Shown one piece after another: positions 52,701 to 61,363 of a stretch of 64,000 nucleotides of DNA. Made by a program: the position numbers and the translations under genes. Source of the DNA: Gordonia sp049847105 (lineage in GTDB: Bacteria > Actinomycetota > Actinomycetes > Mycobacteriales > Mycobacteriaceae); assembly GCF_049847105.1 (NCBI RefSeq), contig NZ_JBNCNS010000002.1, positions 496,001 through 560,000 on the forward strand. Direction: 5' to 3'. The notes below the pieces were generated by a model, which was not told where the DNA came from, did not search any database, and was given only the letters and a program-made list of their open reading frames with translations. Position 1 is the first letter of the stretch. Each line of letters starts with the position of its first letter.

Positions 52701-53468
52701 ATGTCCATCACCGTCACAACCGACGCTTCGATCGGTGTCATCACCCTCGACGATGCCCGCCGCCGTAATCCGCTCTCGACCGACACGATGCGGGCGATCA
52801 CCGACGCGTTGCGGCAGTTCGATGCGGACCGGGATGTACGGGTGATCATCATCCGAGCACTCGGCCCGGCCTTTTCCGCCGGGCACGATCTCGGTGAACT
52901 CGTCGACCGCACCCTCGATGACGAGCGCGCTGCATTCGCGGTGTGCACCGAGCTGATGTCCGCAATCCACACGGTCCGGCAACCGGTGATCGCCGAGGTC
53001 GCCGGAATGGCCTTCGCTGCAGGCTGCCAACTGGTCGCCACCTGCGACCTCGCCGTTGCCGGTATGTCGGCGCGGTTCAGCACCCCCGGCGTGCGGATCG
53101 GCTTGTTCTGCTCGACGCCGATGGTCGCCCTGACGAGGGCGATCGGACGAAAGCGGGCGATGAAGATGCTGCTCACCGGTGATGCCGTCGACGCGGCCAC
53201 CGCGGCCGACTGGGGGCTGGTCAACGACGTGGTCGACGACAGCGAACTTCCCGCGGTGGTCAGGGATCTGGCGTTGCGGATTGCTGGATCGAGTGCGTCG
53301 ACGCTGGCGATCGGAAAGGCGGCGTTCTACCAGCAGGTAGACCTCGGAGAGGACGAGGCCTACCTGCTGATGCAGGAGACCATGGCAACCAACGCGATGA
53401 CCTGCGACGCCCAGGAAGGGATGTCGGCCTTCCTGGAGAAACGCACACCGGTATGGACGGACTCATGA
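52701..53468 (+). CDS. Crotonase-family protein (ECHDC3-like), catalytic glutamates missing
   Basis: 255 aa from the ATG behind a GGAGAG-type RBS. Crotonase fold: GVITLDDARRRNPLSTDTM, FSAGHDLGEL (oxyanion), and MAFAAGCQLVATCDLAVAG. The two catalytic Glu of enoyl-CoA hydratase are replaced: Gln in AAGCQL and Gly in TPGVRIG. This is the pattern of ECHDC3-type proteins. It may still bind acyl-CoA and do another reaction (isomerase, hydrolase) or act in regulation. Confidence 0.85.
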   Translation: MSITVTTDASIGVITLDDARRRNPLSTDTMRAITDALRQFDADRDVRVIIIRALGPAFSAGHDLGELVDRTLDDERAAFAVCTELMSAIHTVRQPVIAEVAGMAFAAGCQLVATCDLAVAGMSARFSTPGVRIGLFCSTPMVALTRAIGRKRAMKMLLTGDAVDAATAADWGLVNDVVDDSELPAVVRDLALRIAGSSASTLAIGKAAFYQQVDLGEDEAYLLMQETMATNAMTCDAQEGMSAFLEKRTPVWTDS

Positions 53469-53489
53469 CAACACACGCGCGAGTCGCGG

Positions 53490-54632
53490 TCAGCTCGTCG
53501 TCAGGCGCGCAAACCTAGCCACATGTGCGTCGGCCGAACCGAATTCGTACTCGATCGCGGTGAGCCGGCGGAAGAAGTGGCCGATGGCCAGCTCCTCGGT
53601 CATGCCCATGCCCCCGTGCAGCTGGACGGCGTTCTGTCCGATGAAGCGGGCCGCGCGACTGATCGTCACCTTGGCCGCCGACACCGCGGCTGCCCGCTCG
53701 GCCGGTGGCGCATCGAGCGTGAGGATCGCGTAATACTGTGCGGCCACGGCCTGTTCGAGCTCGATGTACATGTCGACCATCCGGTGCTGCAGCGCCTGGA
53801 AGCTCCCGATCGATGCTCCGAACTGCTGGCGCTGCTTGGCATATTCGACCGTGTCGTCGAGGACCTTCCGCATGGCGCCGACGGCCTCCGAGACAACTGC
53901 CGCCGTCGCCTCGTCCCACGCCCGCTCGAGGAGGGGGAGTGCCGCGTCCTCTGGACCGATGAGCGCGTCGGCGTCGAGCCGCAGGTCGGTGAAGGTGAGG
54001 TCGGCGGCCCGCCGGTCGTCGATCGTGCGGACCGTCTGCATGGCCACGCCGTCGGGCGCGTCGCCGAGGTCGACGAGGAACATCGACAGACCGTTGCGGT
54101 CGCGCACGTCACCGGAGGTCCGCGCCGTGATGATCAGGTGGTCGGCGATCGGTGCGGACGTGACCACTGCCTTGGCGCCGTTGAGGATCCAGCTGTCCCC
54201 GGACCGCTCGGCATGGGTGTCGACATGATTGAGCATTCCGCCCGAGCCGTCTTCGATTGCCGCGAGTGCCGAAACGGCCGTCCCGGCGGCGATCTTCGCT
54301 GCGACCGCGAGTGCGCGTTCGGCGCCGGTGCGTTCCAGGAGCCGGGCGCCGAGAACGACCGAATCGACGAACGGCTCGATCACGAGTGCGTATCCGAGCG
54401 CCTCGGTGACCACCATGAGTTCCTCTGGGCCGCCGTCGTCGCCGCCGACGGATTCGGGGAGGCAGGCGCCGATCACGCCGAGTTCGTCGGCGAAGGAACG
54501 CCAGATCTCGGGTTGCCAACCGGCGCCGACCTTGGCCGCATCCCGGCTCGTCGTGAGGTCGTAGCGGGCGGCCAGGAATTTGGCCAGGCCGTCGCGGAGC
54601 AGTTGCTGTTCCGGGGTGAGTGTGAAGTCCAT
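53490..54632 (-). CDS. Acyl-CoA dehydrogenase, smaller subunit type (FadE-like)
   Basis: 380 aa. ACAD N-domain (LTPEQQLLRDGLAKFLAARYD), and C-domain YAKQRQQFGASIGSFQALQHRMVDMYIELEQ and LHGGMGMTEELAIGHFFRRL. The beta-barrel lacks the usual T/S-x-P-x-G-SD string (VTSAPIADHLIITART). In Mycobacteriales such divergent ACADs are paired to form alpha2-beta2 enzymes for sterol or branched chains; the neighbouring dehydrogenase (24 bases upstream) would be the partner. Confidence 0.88.
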   Translation of the reverse strand: MDFTLTPEQQLLRDGLAKFLAARYDLTTSRDAAKVGAGWQPEIWRSFADELGVIGACLPESVGGDDGGPEELMVVTEALGYALVIEPFVDSVVLGARLLERTGAERALAVAAKIAAGTAVSALAAIEDGSGGMLNHVDTHAERSGDSWILNGAKAVVTSAPIADHLIITARTSGDVRDRNGLSMFLVDLGDAPDGVAMQTVRTIDDRRAADLTFTDLRLDADALIGPEDAALPLLERAWDEATAAVVSEAVGAMRKVLDDTVEYAKQRQQFGASIGSFQALQHRMVDMYIELEQAVAAQYYAILTLDAPPAERAAAVSAAKVTISRAARFIGQNAVQLHGGMGMTEELAIGHFFRRLTAIEYEFGSADAHVARFARLTTS

Positions 54633-54655
54633 GACGTGAATTGCTCCGTTGCTTT

Positions 54656-55891
54656 CTAACCGAGTCCGAGTGCAGCCTTGGCGAGGATGTTGCGCTGGAT
54701 CTCGTTGCTACCCGCGTAGATCGATCCCGCACGGTCGTTGAGGTAATGCAGCGGTGCCACCGCCTGCCAGGTCTCCCCGCTGACGTAGCCGTCAGCGGGT
54801 ACCTCGTATTGTGCGATCGGCCCGCCGGGTACGGCAGCGTGTGGCTGGTAGACCCGTCCGTGTGGACCGGCCGCCTCGAGGTCGAGTTCGGTGATGTGTT
54901 GGCTGAGTTCGGTTCCCAGGATCTTCAGCATCGATGCCACCGAACCGGCGTCCCCGCCCGAGCTCATCGCGGCGAGGGCGCGGTACTCGAGCACCTCGAG
55001 GACCTTGGCCCGGATCTGTGCGTCGGCGAGTTTTGCAGCGAACGCCGGCTCCTCGATGAGCGGCACCCCGGAGGGCCCGGTCACGGTGGCTGCGCGCTCG
55101 GAGATGTGCTCGCACATCACCTGGAGTGCGGGCGCGACGGCGCCACCTCCACGTTCGAAGATGAGCAGGTACTTGGCGACGGTCCAGCCGTCATCGATGG
55201 TGCCGAGCACGTTGGCCTTCGGCACTCGTACGCCGTCGAAGAACACCTGGGCCTGGATCTGCTCGCCCGACGCCATCACCAAGGGCTGGATCTCGATACC
55301 CGGCGACCGCATGTCGATGAGCACGAAGGTGATGCCCTGCTGCTTGCGCTCCTGCCGCGACGTCCGGACCAGGCAGAAGATCCAGTTGGCCTCCGCGGCG
55401 TGGGTGGTCCAGATCTTGCTGCCGGTGACCACCAGGTCGTCGCCATCGCTGACCGCGGCCATGGACAGGGATGCGAGGTCCGAGCCGGCCTCGGGCTCGG
55501 AGTAGCCCTGACAGAAGAAGACGCTGCCGTCGAGGATGCCGGGCAGGAAGTGGTCCTTCTGTTCCTGCGTACCGAAGGCCATGATCGCGTGGGAGACCAT
55601 GCGAATGCCCATGGGGGACAGGGCCGGTGCGCCGGCGAGGACTGACTCCCGGCTGAAGATGTAGTGCTGGGTGAGAGTCCAGTCGCAGCCGCCGTACTCG
55701 ACGGGCCACGCCGGTGCGGCCCAGCCGTGTTCGTGCAGGATGGCCTGCCAGGCCATGGAAGCCTCGTGATCGGCATACACGCTGGTGCTCAAACGTCCCG
55801 CGGCACGCAACTCTGGCGTGAGGTTGGCTTCGAGGAACTCGCGTACCTCGTCGCGGAACGCGATGTCGGCATCCGACCACGTCATGTCCAT
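54656..55891 (-). CDS. Acyl-CoA dehydrogenase, larger subunit type (FadE-like)
   Basis: 411 aa. Full ACAD pattern: WPVEYGGCDWTLTQ, CQGYSEPEAGSDLASL, GSKIWTTHAAEANWIFCLVRT, and the C-terminal YAGSNEIQRNILAKAALGLG. The YEGT glutamate of medium-chain enzymes is Ala here, so another Glu acts as base, as in FadE26-type subunits. First of a two-gene minus-strand operon; likely heterotetramer with the following dehydrogenase. Substrate not known. Confidence 0.9.
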   Translation of the reverse strand: MDMTWSDADIAFRDEVREFLEANLTPELRAAGRLSTSVYADHEASMAWQAILHEHGWAAPAWPVEYGGCDWTLTQHYIFSRESVLAGAPALSPMGIRMVSHAIMAFGTQEQKDHFLPGILDGSVFFCQGYSEPEAGSDLASLSMAAVSDGDDLVVTGSKIWTTHAAEANWIFCLVRTSRQERKQQGITFVLIDMRSPGIEIQPLVMASGEQIQAQVFFDGVRVPKANVLGTIDDGWTVAKYLLIFERGGGAVAPALQVMCEHISERAATVTGPSGVPLIEEPAFAAKLADAQIRAKVLEVLEYRALAAMSSGGDAGSVASMLKILGTELSQHITELDLEAAGPHGRVYQPHAAVPGGPIAQYEVPADGYVSGETWQAVAPLHYLNDRAGSIYAGSNEIQRNILAKAALGLG

Positions 55892-55971
55892 CGAAGTGTC
55901 ACCCCTGTCTGCGCTGCACCACTCCGTGGGCTCCGCCTATCAAATATATGTTCTCAGTCGAATGTACGTCA

Positions 55972-56026
55972 GGGCACCCGCGATAGGAAAGCGGGATGCC
56001 CGGACCTCGTGTCGCGACACCAGGTC
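55972..56026. repeat. Hairpin and adjoining palindrome upstream of the dehydrogenase operon
   Basis: GGGCACCCGC (55972-55981) pairs with GCGGG-A-TGCCC (55991-56001), a terminator-like hairpin beyond the YiaA gene on the minus strand. Next, GACCT-C-GTGTCGCGACAC-C-AGGTC (56003-56026) is a 24-base palindrome with one mismatch pair, operator-like. Confidence 0.6.
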
Positions 56027-56060
56027 GGACACGCGATCCGGGCGATGGGTGGGGCGGCGC

Positions 56061-56357
56061 TCAGGCGACGCGGTTGAAGGGGTCGTGGTCGGCCATGATC
56101 TTGTCCATCCGTGCCTCGTCGAGTCGGGCACGGACCGTCGTCTGTTCCTGCCGGTCGCGGACGACCTTCGCGAGCGTGAACGTGCTCGACGTGAGGAACA
56201 AGAGGGTGATCGCGAGGAAGCCTCGCTGCCACGGGTCGAGGGGAAGGTAGAGGATGCCGACGATCGCGGTGGCGAGGCTGACTCCGAAGGCGATGGCGGC
56301 CTGGGCGTAGAACGCGGCGGTGGTGACGGTTTGGGGGATCTCGTTCGAGGTGCTCAT
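56061..56357 (-). CDS. YiaA/YiaB-family two-helix membrane protein
   Basis: 98 aa. FYAQAAIAFGVSLATAIVGILYLPLDPWQRGFLAITLLFLTSSTFTLAKVVRDRQE is the YiaA/B two-helix domain, closed by a charged tail. Role unknown in the family. Between the AI-2E-type gene and the dehydrogenases, with terminator-like hairpins downstream. Confidence 0.85.
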   Translation of the reverse strand: MSTSNEIPQTVTTAAFYAQAAIAFGVSLATAIVGILYLPLDPWQRGFLAITLLFLTSSTFTLAKVVRDRQEQTTVRARLDEARMDKIMADHDPFNRVA

Positions 56358-56405
56358 GCCGATCAGATTCCCAGCAGGCGAGCCCGGGCGGATGCGTGAG
56401 ATTAC

Positions 56406-57614
56406 TCAGGTGGGCTGAGTAATCCCGCTGGAATCGGAGTTTCCGGAATCGTCGGGGCCGCCGGTTTCGGGACCGCCGGACCCGTCCGGCGCCCCGGGTT
56501 CATCCGGGGGGTCGGGCTCGGGAGATGCCTCTGCCGGCCTCGGCTGATCCTTGGGCGCCGACGATGCGAGTAGGACATCGACCCAGCGCGTGGAGGGGTC
56601 GATGTCGATCAGCAGAGCCTTCGACATCAGGGTGAGCGGCACCGCGAGGATCGCGCCCAGTGGCCCGATCACCCAGGCCCAGAACACCAGCGACAGGAAG
56701 GTGAGTGTGGTGGAGAGTCCGACCGCGTCACCGACGAACTTCGGCTGGATCACCGACTGGATCACGATGTTGATCGCGCTGTAGACGACGATCACCAGCA
56801 GCATCTGCCCCACGCCGCCGTCGAGCAGGGCGAGCAGGGCAGGCGGGATCACGCCGATGACGAAACCGATGTTGGGGATGTAGTTGGTGATGAACGACAG
56901 CAGGCCCCAGAGGATCGGCAGCGGCACCCCGAGCAGCCACAGCGCGCCCGTGTCGAGGACCGCAACGATCAGCCCGAACACTGTGGACACCAGCAGGTAG
57001 CTGCGCGTTCCCCGTGCGAAGCTGCTGAAAGCCATTGCGATGTCGGCACGTTGACCGCGCAACACCGCGATCCGCTTGTCGAACGTGATCGCGTCGGCGG
57101 CCATGAACAGCAGCACGGTGATCACGAGGATCAACGCCGACGCGACCGAAAGTGTGCCTTCCAGGATGTCGCCGACGTATCCGATCGCTTTGCCCGGATC
57201 GATATGCGAGATCATGTTGTGTACTTGTTCCTGGCTCACCCCGTGATCGGTGAGGAACTTCTGGAAGTTGTCGATCAGCTGCTGGAACTTGTCGGAGTAC
57301 TCCGGCAGGATCGTCGCGAGCCGCGCGATGGAGAAGACCAGGGAACCGAAGAGCACCAACAAGATTCCGTAGACGGCCAGCAGGGTCGCGACGAACGCGA
57401 GCCAGGTGGGCACCCCTTTGCGGCGCAGCCACGCGGGGATGGGCTGGACGGCGACGGTGAGCATCAACGCGAGGAAGACCGGGCCGACGAGGCCGGAGAC
57501 CGCCTTCATCCCTCCGACGGTGACGATCAGCCCGGTGATCGACAGCAGCACGATTGTGCCGCGGGGCATCGACCAACCTCTCGTCTCGTCGGCCTCGGGT
57601 TGCTCAACTGTCAT
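56406..57614 (-). CDS. AI-2E-family (PerM/TqsA-like) transporter
   Basis: 402 aa with about eight membrane helices. FITNYIPNIGFVIGVIPPALLALLDGG and QPKFVGDAVGLSTTLTFLSLVFWAWVIGPLGAILAVPLT are the conserved C-terminal region of the AI-2E family. The long Pro/Asp/Ser-rich tail (~55 residues, GGPETGGPDDSGNS) is unusual. Family members include Na+/H+ antiporters, so the substrate is open. Confidence 0.9.
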   Translation of the reverse strand: MTVEQPEADETRGWSMPRGTIVLLSITGLIVTVGGMKAVSGLVGPVFLALMLTVAVQPIPAWLRRKGVPTWLAFVATLLAVYGILLVLFGSLVFSIARLATILPEYSDKFQQLIDNFQKFLTDHGVSQEQVHNMISHIDPGKAIGYVGDILEGTLSVASALILVITVLLFMAADAITFDKRIAVLRGQRADIAMAFSSFARGTRSYLLVSTVFGLIVAVLDTGALWLLGVPLPILWGLLSFITNYIPNIGFVIGVIPPALLALLDGGVGQMLLVIVVYSAINIVIQSVIQPKFVGDAVGLSTTLTFLSLVFWAWVIGPLGAILAVPLTLMSKALLIDIDPSTRWVDVLLASSAPKDQPRPAEASPEPDPPDEPGAPDGSGGPETGGPDDSGNSDSSGITQPT

Positions 57615-57683
57615 TGCCAGCCTCTCGTCGGTCGGGCTGATCCTAACCCCCGGAGCGCCCTGACGGGCGGAGCACGCCGACGC

Positions 57684-60071
57684 TCAGCGACCCGTCCACC
57701 GTGGTGGTCGTTTCGAGACGAAGGCCGTGATGCCCTCGATGGTGTCCTGGCTGACCAGGAGACTGTCGAGGGCAGTCGAGGTCGCGTCGATGGCGTCGAT
57801 CTCGTCCGGGATCGCCGCTGAGGATTCCATGGCCCGCAGCGATTCGCGCACCGAGGTGGGCGAGCTCGTCAGCACTTCGTCGGCGACCGTCCGAGCCAGC
57901 GTCATGACCTCACCGGCGGGCGCGACCCTGCTCACCAGTCCGGCAGCCAGCGCCTCGGTTGCGTCGAGGCGTCGTCCGGTCAGGATCATGTCCCGTGCGA
58001 GGGCACCGCCGACCGCAGCGGGGAGCCGGACGAGTCCGCCGGCGACGGCCGCGAGTCCCACCTTGACCTCCGGCAGTCCGAAGGTGGCACGCTCATCGGC
58101 GACGACGATGTGACATGCGAGCGCGATCTCGCACCCGCCGCCCAGCGCGTAACCGTTGACCGCAGCGATGACCGGTTTGGGCCGGTGACGCCGCGAGGTG
58201 AGGCCGGCAAAACCGTTCTTCGGCACCTCCAGTCCCGCGCCGGATGTCTGTGCGAGGTCGTTGCCCGCGGAGAACGCCTTGTCGCCGGCACCGGTCAGGA
58301 TGGCAACCCACAGTTCGGGATCGGCGAAGTAGGCGTCGAAGATCGCGTCGAGTTCGGCGTTGGCGGCTGGGTGGAGGGCATTGCGGGCCTCGGGTCGATT
58401 GATGGTGACCTCGAGGAGGTGACCATCGCGTCGAATTTCGACGTGGTCGTAGTGCTCGCGAAATGCCGGCGCAGGGGGCGGACGGCGGCGCATCATGGCG
58501 GCCCGGCTCGGGTAGACCCGGTTGCCGGTCGCCGACGATCGGACGTAGATGTTCGCACCGACCGGATCGTCGGCCGCGAGGATGTCGAACATCTCCTCGT
58601 CGTCTTCCTCGACATTGGCGACGAATCGGGCACCGTCGGAGACCCGCCCGATCACGACGCCCTTGCGTCGGCCGTCCTTGCCGGGGACCACCGTGAAGGT
58701 CTCGATGGTCGCGGGGCCGTCGGCGTAGTCGATGGGCCGGACCGTCGGCGAGTTGTCGACTTCTTCCTGGACTCCGGCCGAATCCGCCGGATGCCACGCG
58801 GCGGGCCGCGCACTGTAGACGCCGACCGATGTCTTGCTGAGGATGCCGCCGTTGGCGACGACGAGCGCGTAGGTGTCGGGCGTTGTGCGGACCCGGTCCA
58901 CGGCCTCGGCGATCGCGTGCAGTGAGTAATTGTTACCCGGGCCGCCGAAGAAGGGGAGGCCGCCGGTGAGGGTCAGCCCGCGCGGATCGTCGGCGGCGAT
59001 CCCGAGCGGGTCGATCACATTGGAGACCGCGATCGGGAAGCAACTGTAGATGTCGATGAAGGACACGTCGTCGAGGCCGACCTCGGCGACCTCGAGGGCG
59101 TGGCGGACCGCGGCCGCCGCGCCCGGCCCGGTGCTGAGGTCCGGCCGCTTCATGAGGGTCTGCTCACGAACGTCGGCGTGCCCGTGCAGGAACACCCACC
59201 GCGATGGGTCGACACCGAGCGTGCGGGCCTGACCGACCGACAGGATCACCGCTGCGGCGGCCTGATTGACCTGGTCGCGAGCGACCAGCAGACGCGTGAA
59301 CGGATCCGCCACCACACGGTTGCCGTCGGCGACGGTCACCAGTTCGTCGACGGAGCGCACCGTCGGCGCGGCGGCATGCGGGTTGCCTGCCGCGACCCGC
59401 GACAGGGGCGCGAACAACTCGCCCATGGTGCGCCCGTACTCGTCACGGCCGAGACCGAGGCGATGCCTGCGTGCGTTCTCGAGGACGGCATATTGCGACA
59501 TCGGCGCGATGAGGCCGTGCTTGGCCTCCTGATGGGAGGTGAGGCCCGCGATCGCGTAGCCGCGGTCCTCGAGCTGACCGCCCACCTGTTCCGAGAGGTC
59601 GGGGCGCTGGTCTGCGGGGGTGGACGACATGAGATGACGGACGGTCGACATGATCTCGGCGCCGAAGAGAACTGCGGCCGTGGACCGTCCGGCCTCGATC
59701 TCGACCGCGAACTCGGTGAGCAGGCTCTGGGGACTCTGACCGCCCGTCACCCCGACGACCGCACGCCGTGGATCCATCCCGATTCGCTTGGCGACCGCGC
59801 GCGGCATGTTGTCGGGTCGGCCGAGTGGCGAGGTCGAGAGCGGGCTCGATTCCTCGAAGGTGCGGATACCCACCACCGTGTCGATCTCGGCCGCGATGGA
59901 CGGCGCCGCGACACCGGAGTCCGTCAGTGCCGCCTCGACCGCGCGGGCCGCGAGGTCGGCTTCGCTCAATCCCTCGTATCCGGTGTCGGTCAGCCGCTCG
60001 GAGGCCTGACCGACACCCACGATCACCGGGGTGTTCGGGTCGAGTTCGGACAGGGGGACGGATCGTGGCAT
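57684..60071 (-). CDS. Thiolase-like protein TLP1 fused to enoyl-CoA hydratase
   Basis: 795 aa from the ATG at 60071 (GGAAGG upstream). Residues ~1-400 are thiolase-like, yet the nucleophile loop has GGQSPQ at 110-115 where a Cys should be; IYSCFPIA and GGLPFFGGPGNNYSLHAI are kept. Residues ~424-530 (ATIETFTVVPGKDGRRKGVVIGR) look like the extra C-terminal OB-type domain of TLP1. Residues ~540-795 are a full crotonase with both Glu (GGGCEIA and LPEVKVGL). TLP1 proteins of mycobacteria have been found inactive as thiolases. This fusion would channel a CoA thioester between domains. Confidence 0.85.
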   Translation of the reverse strand: MPRSVPLSELDPNTPVIVGVGQASERLTDTGYEGLSEADLAARAVEAALTDSGVAAPSIAAEIDTVVGIRTFEESSPLSTSPLGRPDNMPRAVAKRIGMDPRRAVVGVTGGQSPQSLLTEFAVEIEAGRSTAAVLFGAEIMSTVRHLMSSTPADQRPDLSEQVGGQLEDRGYAIAGLTSHQEAKHGLIAPMSQYAVLENARRHRLGLGRDEYGRTMGELFAPLSRVAAGNPHAAAPTVRSVDELVTVADGNRVVADPFTRLLVARDQVNQAAAAVILSVGQARTLGVDPSRWVFLHGHADVREQTLMKRPDLSTGPGAAAAVRHALEVAEVGLDDVSFIDIYSCFPIAVSNVIDPLGIAADDPRGLTLTGGLPFFGGPGNNYSLHAIAEAVDRVRTTPDTYALVVANGGILSKTSVGVYSARPAAWHPADSAGVQEEVDNSPTVRPIDYADGPATIETFTVVPGKDGRRKGVVIGRVSDGARFVANVEEDDEEMFDILAADDPVGANIYVRSSATGNRVYPSRAAMMRRRPPPAPAFREHYDHVEIRRDGHLLEVTINRPEARNALHPAANAELDAIFDAYFADPELWVAILTGAGDKAFSAGNDLAQTSGAGLEVPKNGFAGLTSRRHRPKPVIAAVNGYALGGGCEIALACHIVVADERATFGLPEVKVGLAAVAGGLVRLPAAVGGALARDMILTGRRLDATEALAAGLVSRVAPAGEVMTLARTVADEVLTSSPTSVRESLRAMESSAAIPDEIDAIDATSTALDSLLVSQDTIEGITAFVSKRPPRWTGR

Positions 60072-60229
60072 CGGATGACCTTCCGGGACAACGTTCGGAC
60101 GACGGGCCATCTGACCATTGATCGATGGCAGTGTGCTGAATCCATTAATCCACCCGGTGTGGTCGCAGGGCGCACCGACCCCCGAACATGTTCCACTCTG
60201 CTGACACCATCGGCATTACAGGCTATCGT

Positions 60230-60245
60230 TGATTACAAGTAATCA
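60230..60245. promoter_or_regulatory. 16-base perfect palindrome
   Basis: TGATTAC-AA-GTAATCA between the divergent TLP1-fusion and the 60278 gene; 32 bases before the ATG. Likely regulator site; the protein is unknown. Confidence 0.6.
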
Positions 60246-60277
60246 TCAGTGCGAAAGCGCTTGACGAGGGAGTCGAC

Positions 60278-60796
60278 ATGACCGACACGGAGACCTCTGT
60301 GGCCGGCTGGCTGACGGGACGACTTCCCGACGGCCTCTTCACCGGTGCGCCGGAGGTGCGGGTGGACCGTGAGGAGATCACCGTCATCGGCACGATCGGG
60401 CCGCCGGACGTCGATGAGAGCGCGGACGCGGCAGCGGTGCGGCAGGCGGAGGCCGGGCGTATCGCCCGATTCCGCGAGTCGACCCGCGATCAACGGATCG
60501 AGGTGGCCCGGGAGGCCGAGCACCGGTTCGACCGCAAGGTCGCGTGGGGCGTGCGGTGCGGCGAGACGTCGCAACTGTTCACCCATCTCGCGGTGCCGGT
60601 GATGACGAGGCTGCGTCAACCTCAACGCCAGGTCCTGGACACGCTCGTTGCCGCCGGGGTGGCCAGGAGTCGTGCGGACGCCCTGTCGTGGTGCGTGAAA
60701 CTCGTGGGCCGGCACACGGATTCGTGGCTCGACGAGCTCCGCGCAGCGATGAGCAAGGTGGACGAGATCCGAGACGCCGGACCGGCCGTCGACTGA
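60278..60796 (+). CDS. Conserved hypothetical protein
   Basis: 172 aa from the ATG behind GAGGGAG. N-terminal part with EVRVDREEITVIGTIGPPDVDE, then helices rich in Arg/Glu (RFRESTRDQRIEVAREAEHRFDRKVAWGVRCGE) and a C-terminal helical domain with RQVLDTLVAAGVARSRADALSWCVKLVG. The last region resembles small DNA-binding or transcription-repair helices but I do not recognise the family. No signal or membrane segment. Confidence 0.65.
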   Translation: MTDTETSVAGWLTGRLPDGLFTGAPEVRVDREEITVIGTIGPPDVDESADAAAVRQAEAGRIARFRESTRDQRIEVAREAEHRFDRKVAWGVRCGETSQLFTHLAVPVMTRLRQPQRQVLDTLVAAGVARSRADALSWCVKLVGRHTDSWLDELRAAMSKVDEIRDAGPAVD

Positions 60797-60861
60797 ATTC
60801 ACCGAAGCTCGATCGCATTCGTCGTAGATGTTGTTGACTTCTGGCGTCTGGGGGGTTGGCT

Positions 60862-60883
60862 GGAGGCAACGGCCATTGCCTCC
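60862..60883 (+). repeat. Perfect hairpin in the leader of the 60906 gene
   Basis: GGAGGCAA (60862-60869), CGGCCA, TTGCCTCC (60876-60883): 8-base perfect arms. It stands just before GAGAGG, the RBS. It could be an operator or an mRNA hairpin. Confidence 0.6.
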
Positions 60884-60905
60884 AACTGATCGAGAGGAAC
60901 CACTC

Positions 60906-61199
60906 ATGGGCGAGACACAGAAGCGGCTGCGGCGACAACGTCTGGTTGTGCCGACGATGTGGTTTGCCTACCTGGCGGCTCTGATCGGAACGGTGGCCGC
61001 GGCGGTGACCGTGGTTGCGCTGGCGAGCCAGCGCTATGCCGTAGGGGTCGTTTCGGCAGTGGTGACCGTCGTCCTGTTCGGCGCCGCCTATGTGATCTAC
61101 CGCGTCGATGACCGGGTCGAGCGGCAGCCCGAAGCACAACGCGATGTGGCAAAAGGCCGTCGGGTCAAGTATCGGAGCAGGTATCCACGTCGGAAGTGA
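60906..61199 (+). CDS. Small two-helix membrane protein
   Basis: 97 aa from the ATG behind GAGAGG. Two membrane helices (MWFAYLAALIGTVAAAVTVVALAS and VGVVSAVVTVVLFGAAYVIYRV), basic flanks and a Lys/Arg-rich tail. Function unknown. A perfect hairpin is in its leader. Confidence 0.65.
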   Translation: MGETQKRLRRQRLVVPTMWFAYLAALIGTVAAAVTVVALASQRYAVGVVSAVVTVVLFGAAYVIYRVDDRVERQPEAQRDVAKGRRVKYRSRYPRRK

Positions 61200-61363
61200 C
61201 CGAGTCGCATCGGGGTGTTCGCGTGAACGGAACATCCCGGACGCGTCGGTCCGCACGGACCGGGTGGTCGGGTTTGGGTCACGCGGCGCGGAAGGGTTCT
61301 CGTACCGGTTCTCGGCGACCAGACTGTGCACGCCGATCGACCTGCACCGAGGAAAGGGCCGCC

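Noticed and set aside
52496..53224. Longer N terminus for the Old Yellow Enzyme
   Set aside because: The open frame crosses the tandem repeats and the antisense crotonase gene; the family fold starts at the GTG at 52495.
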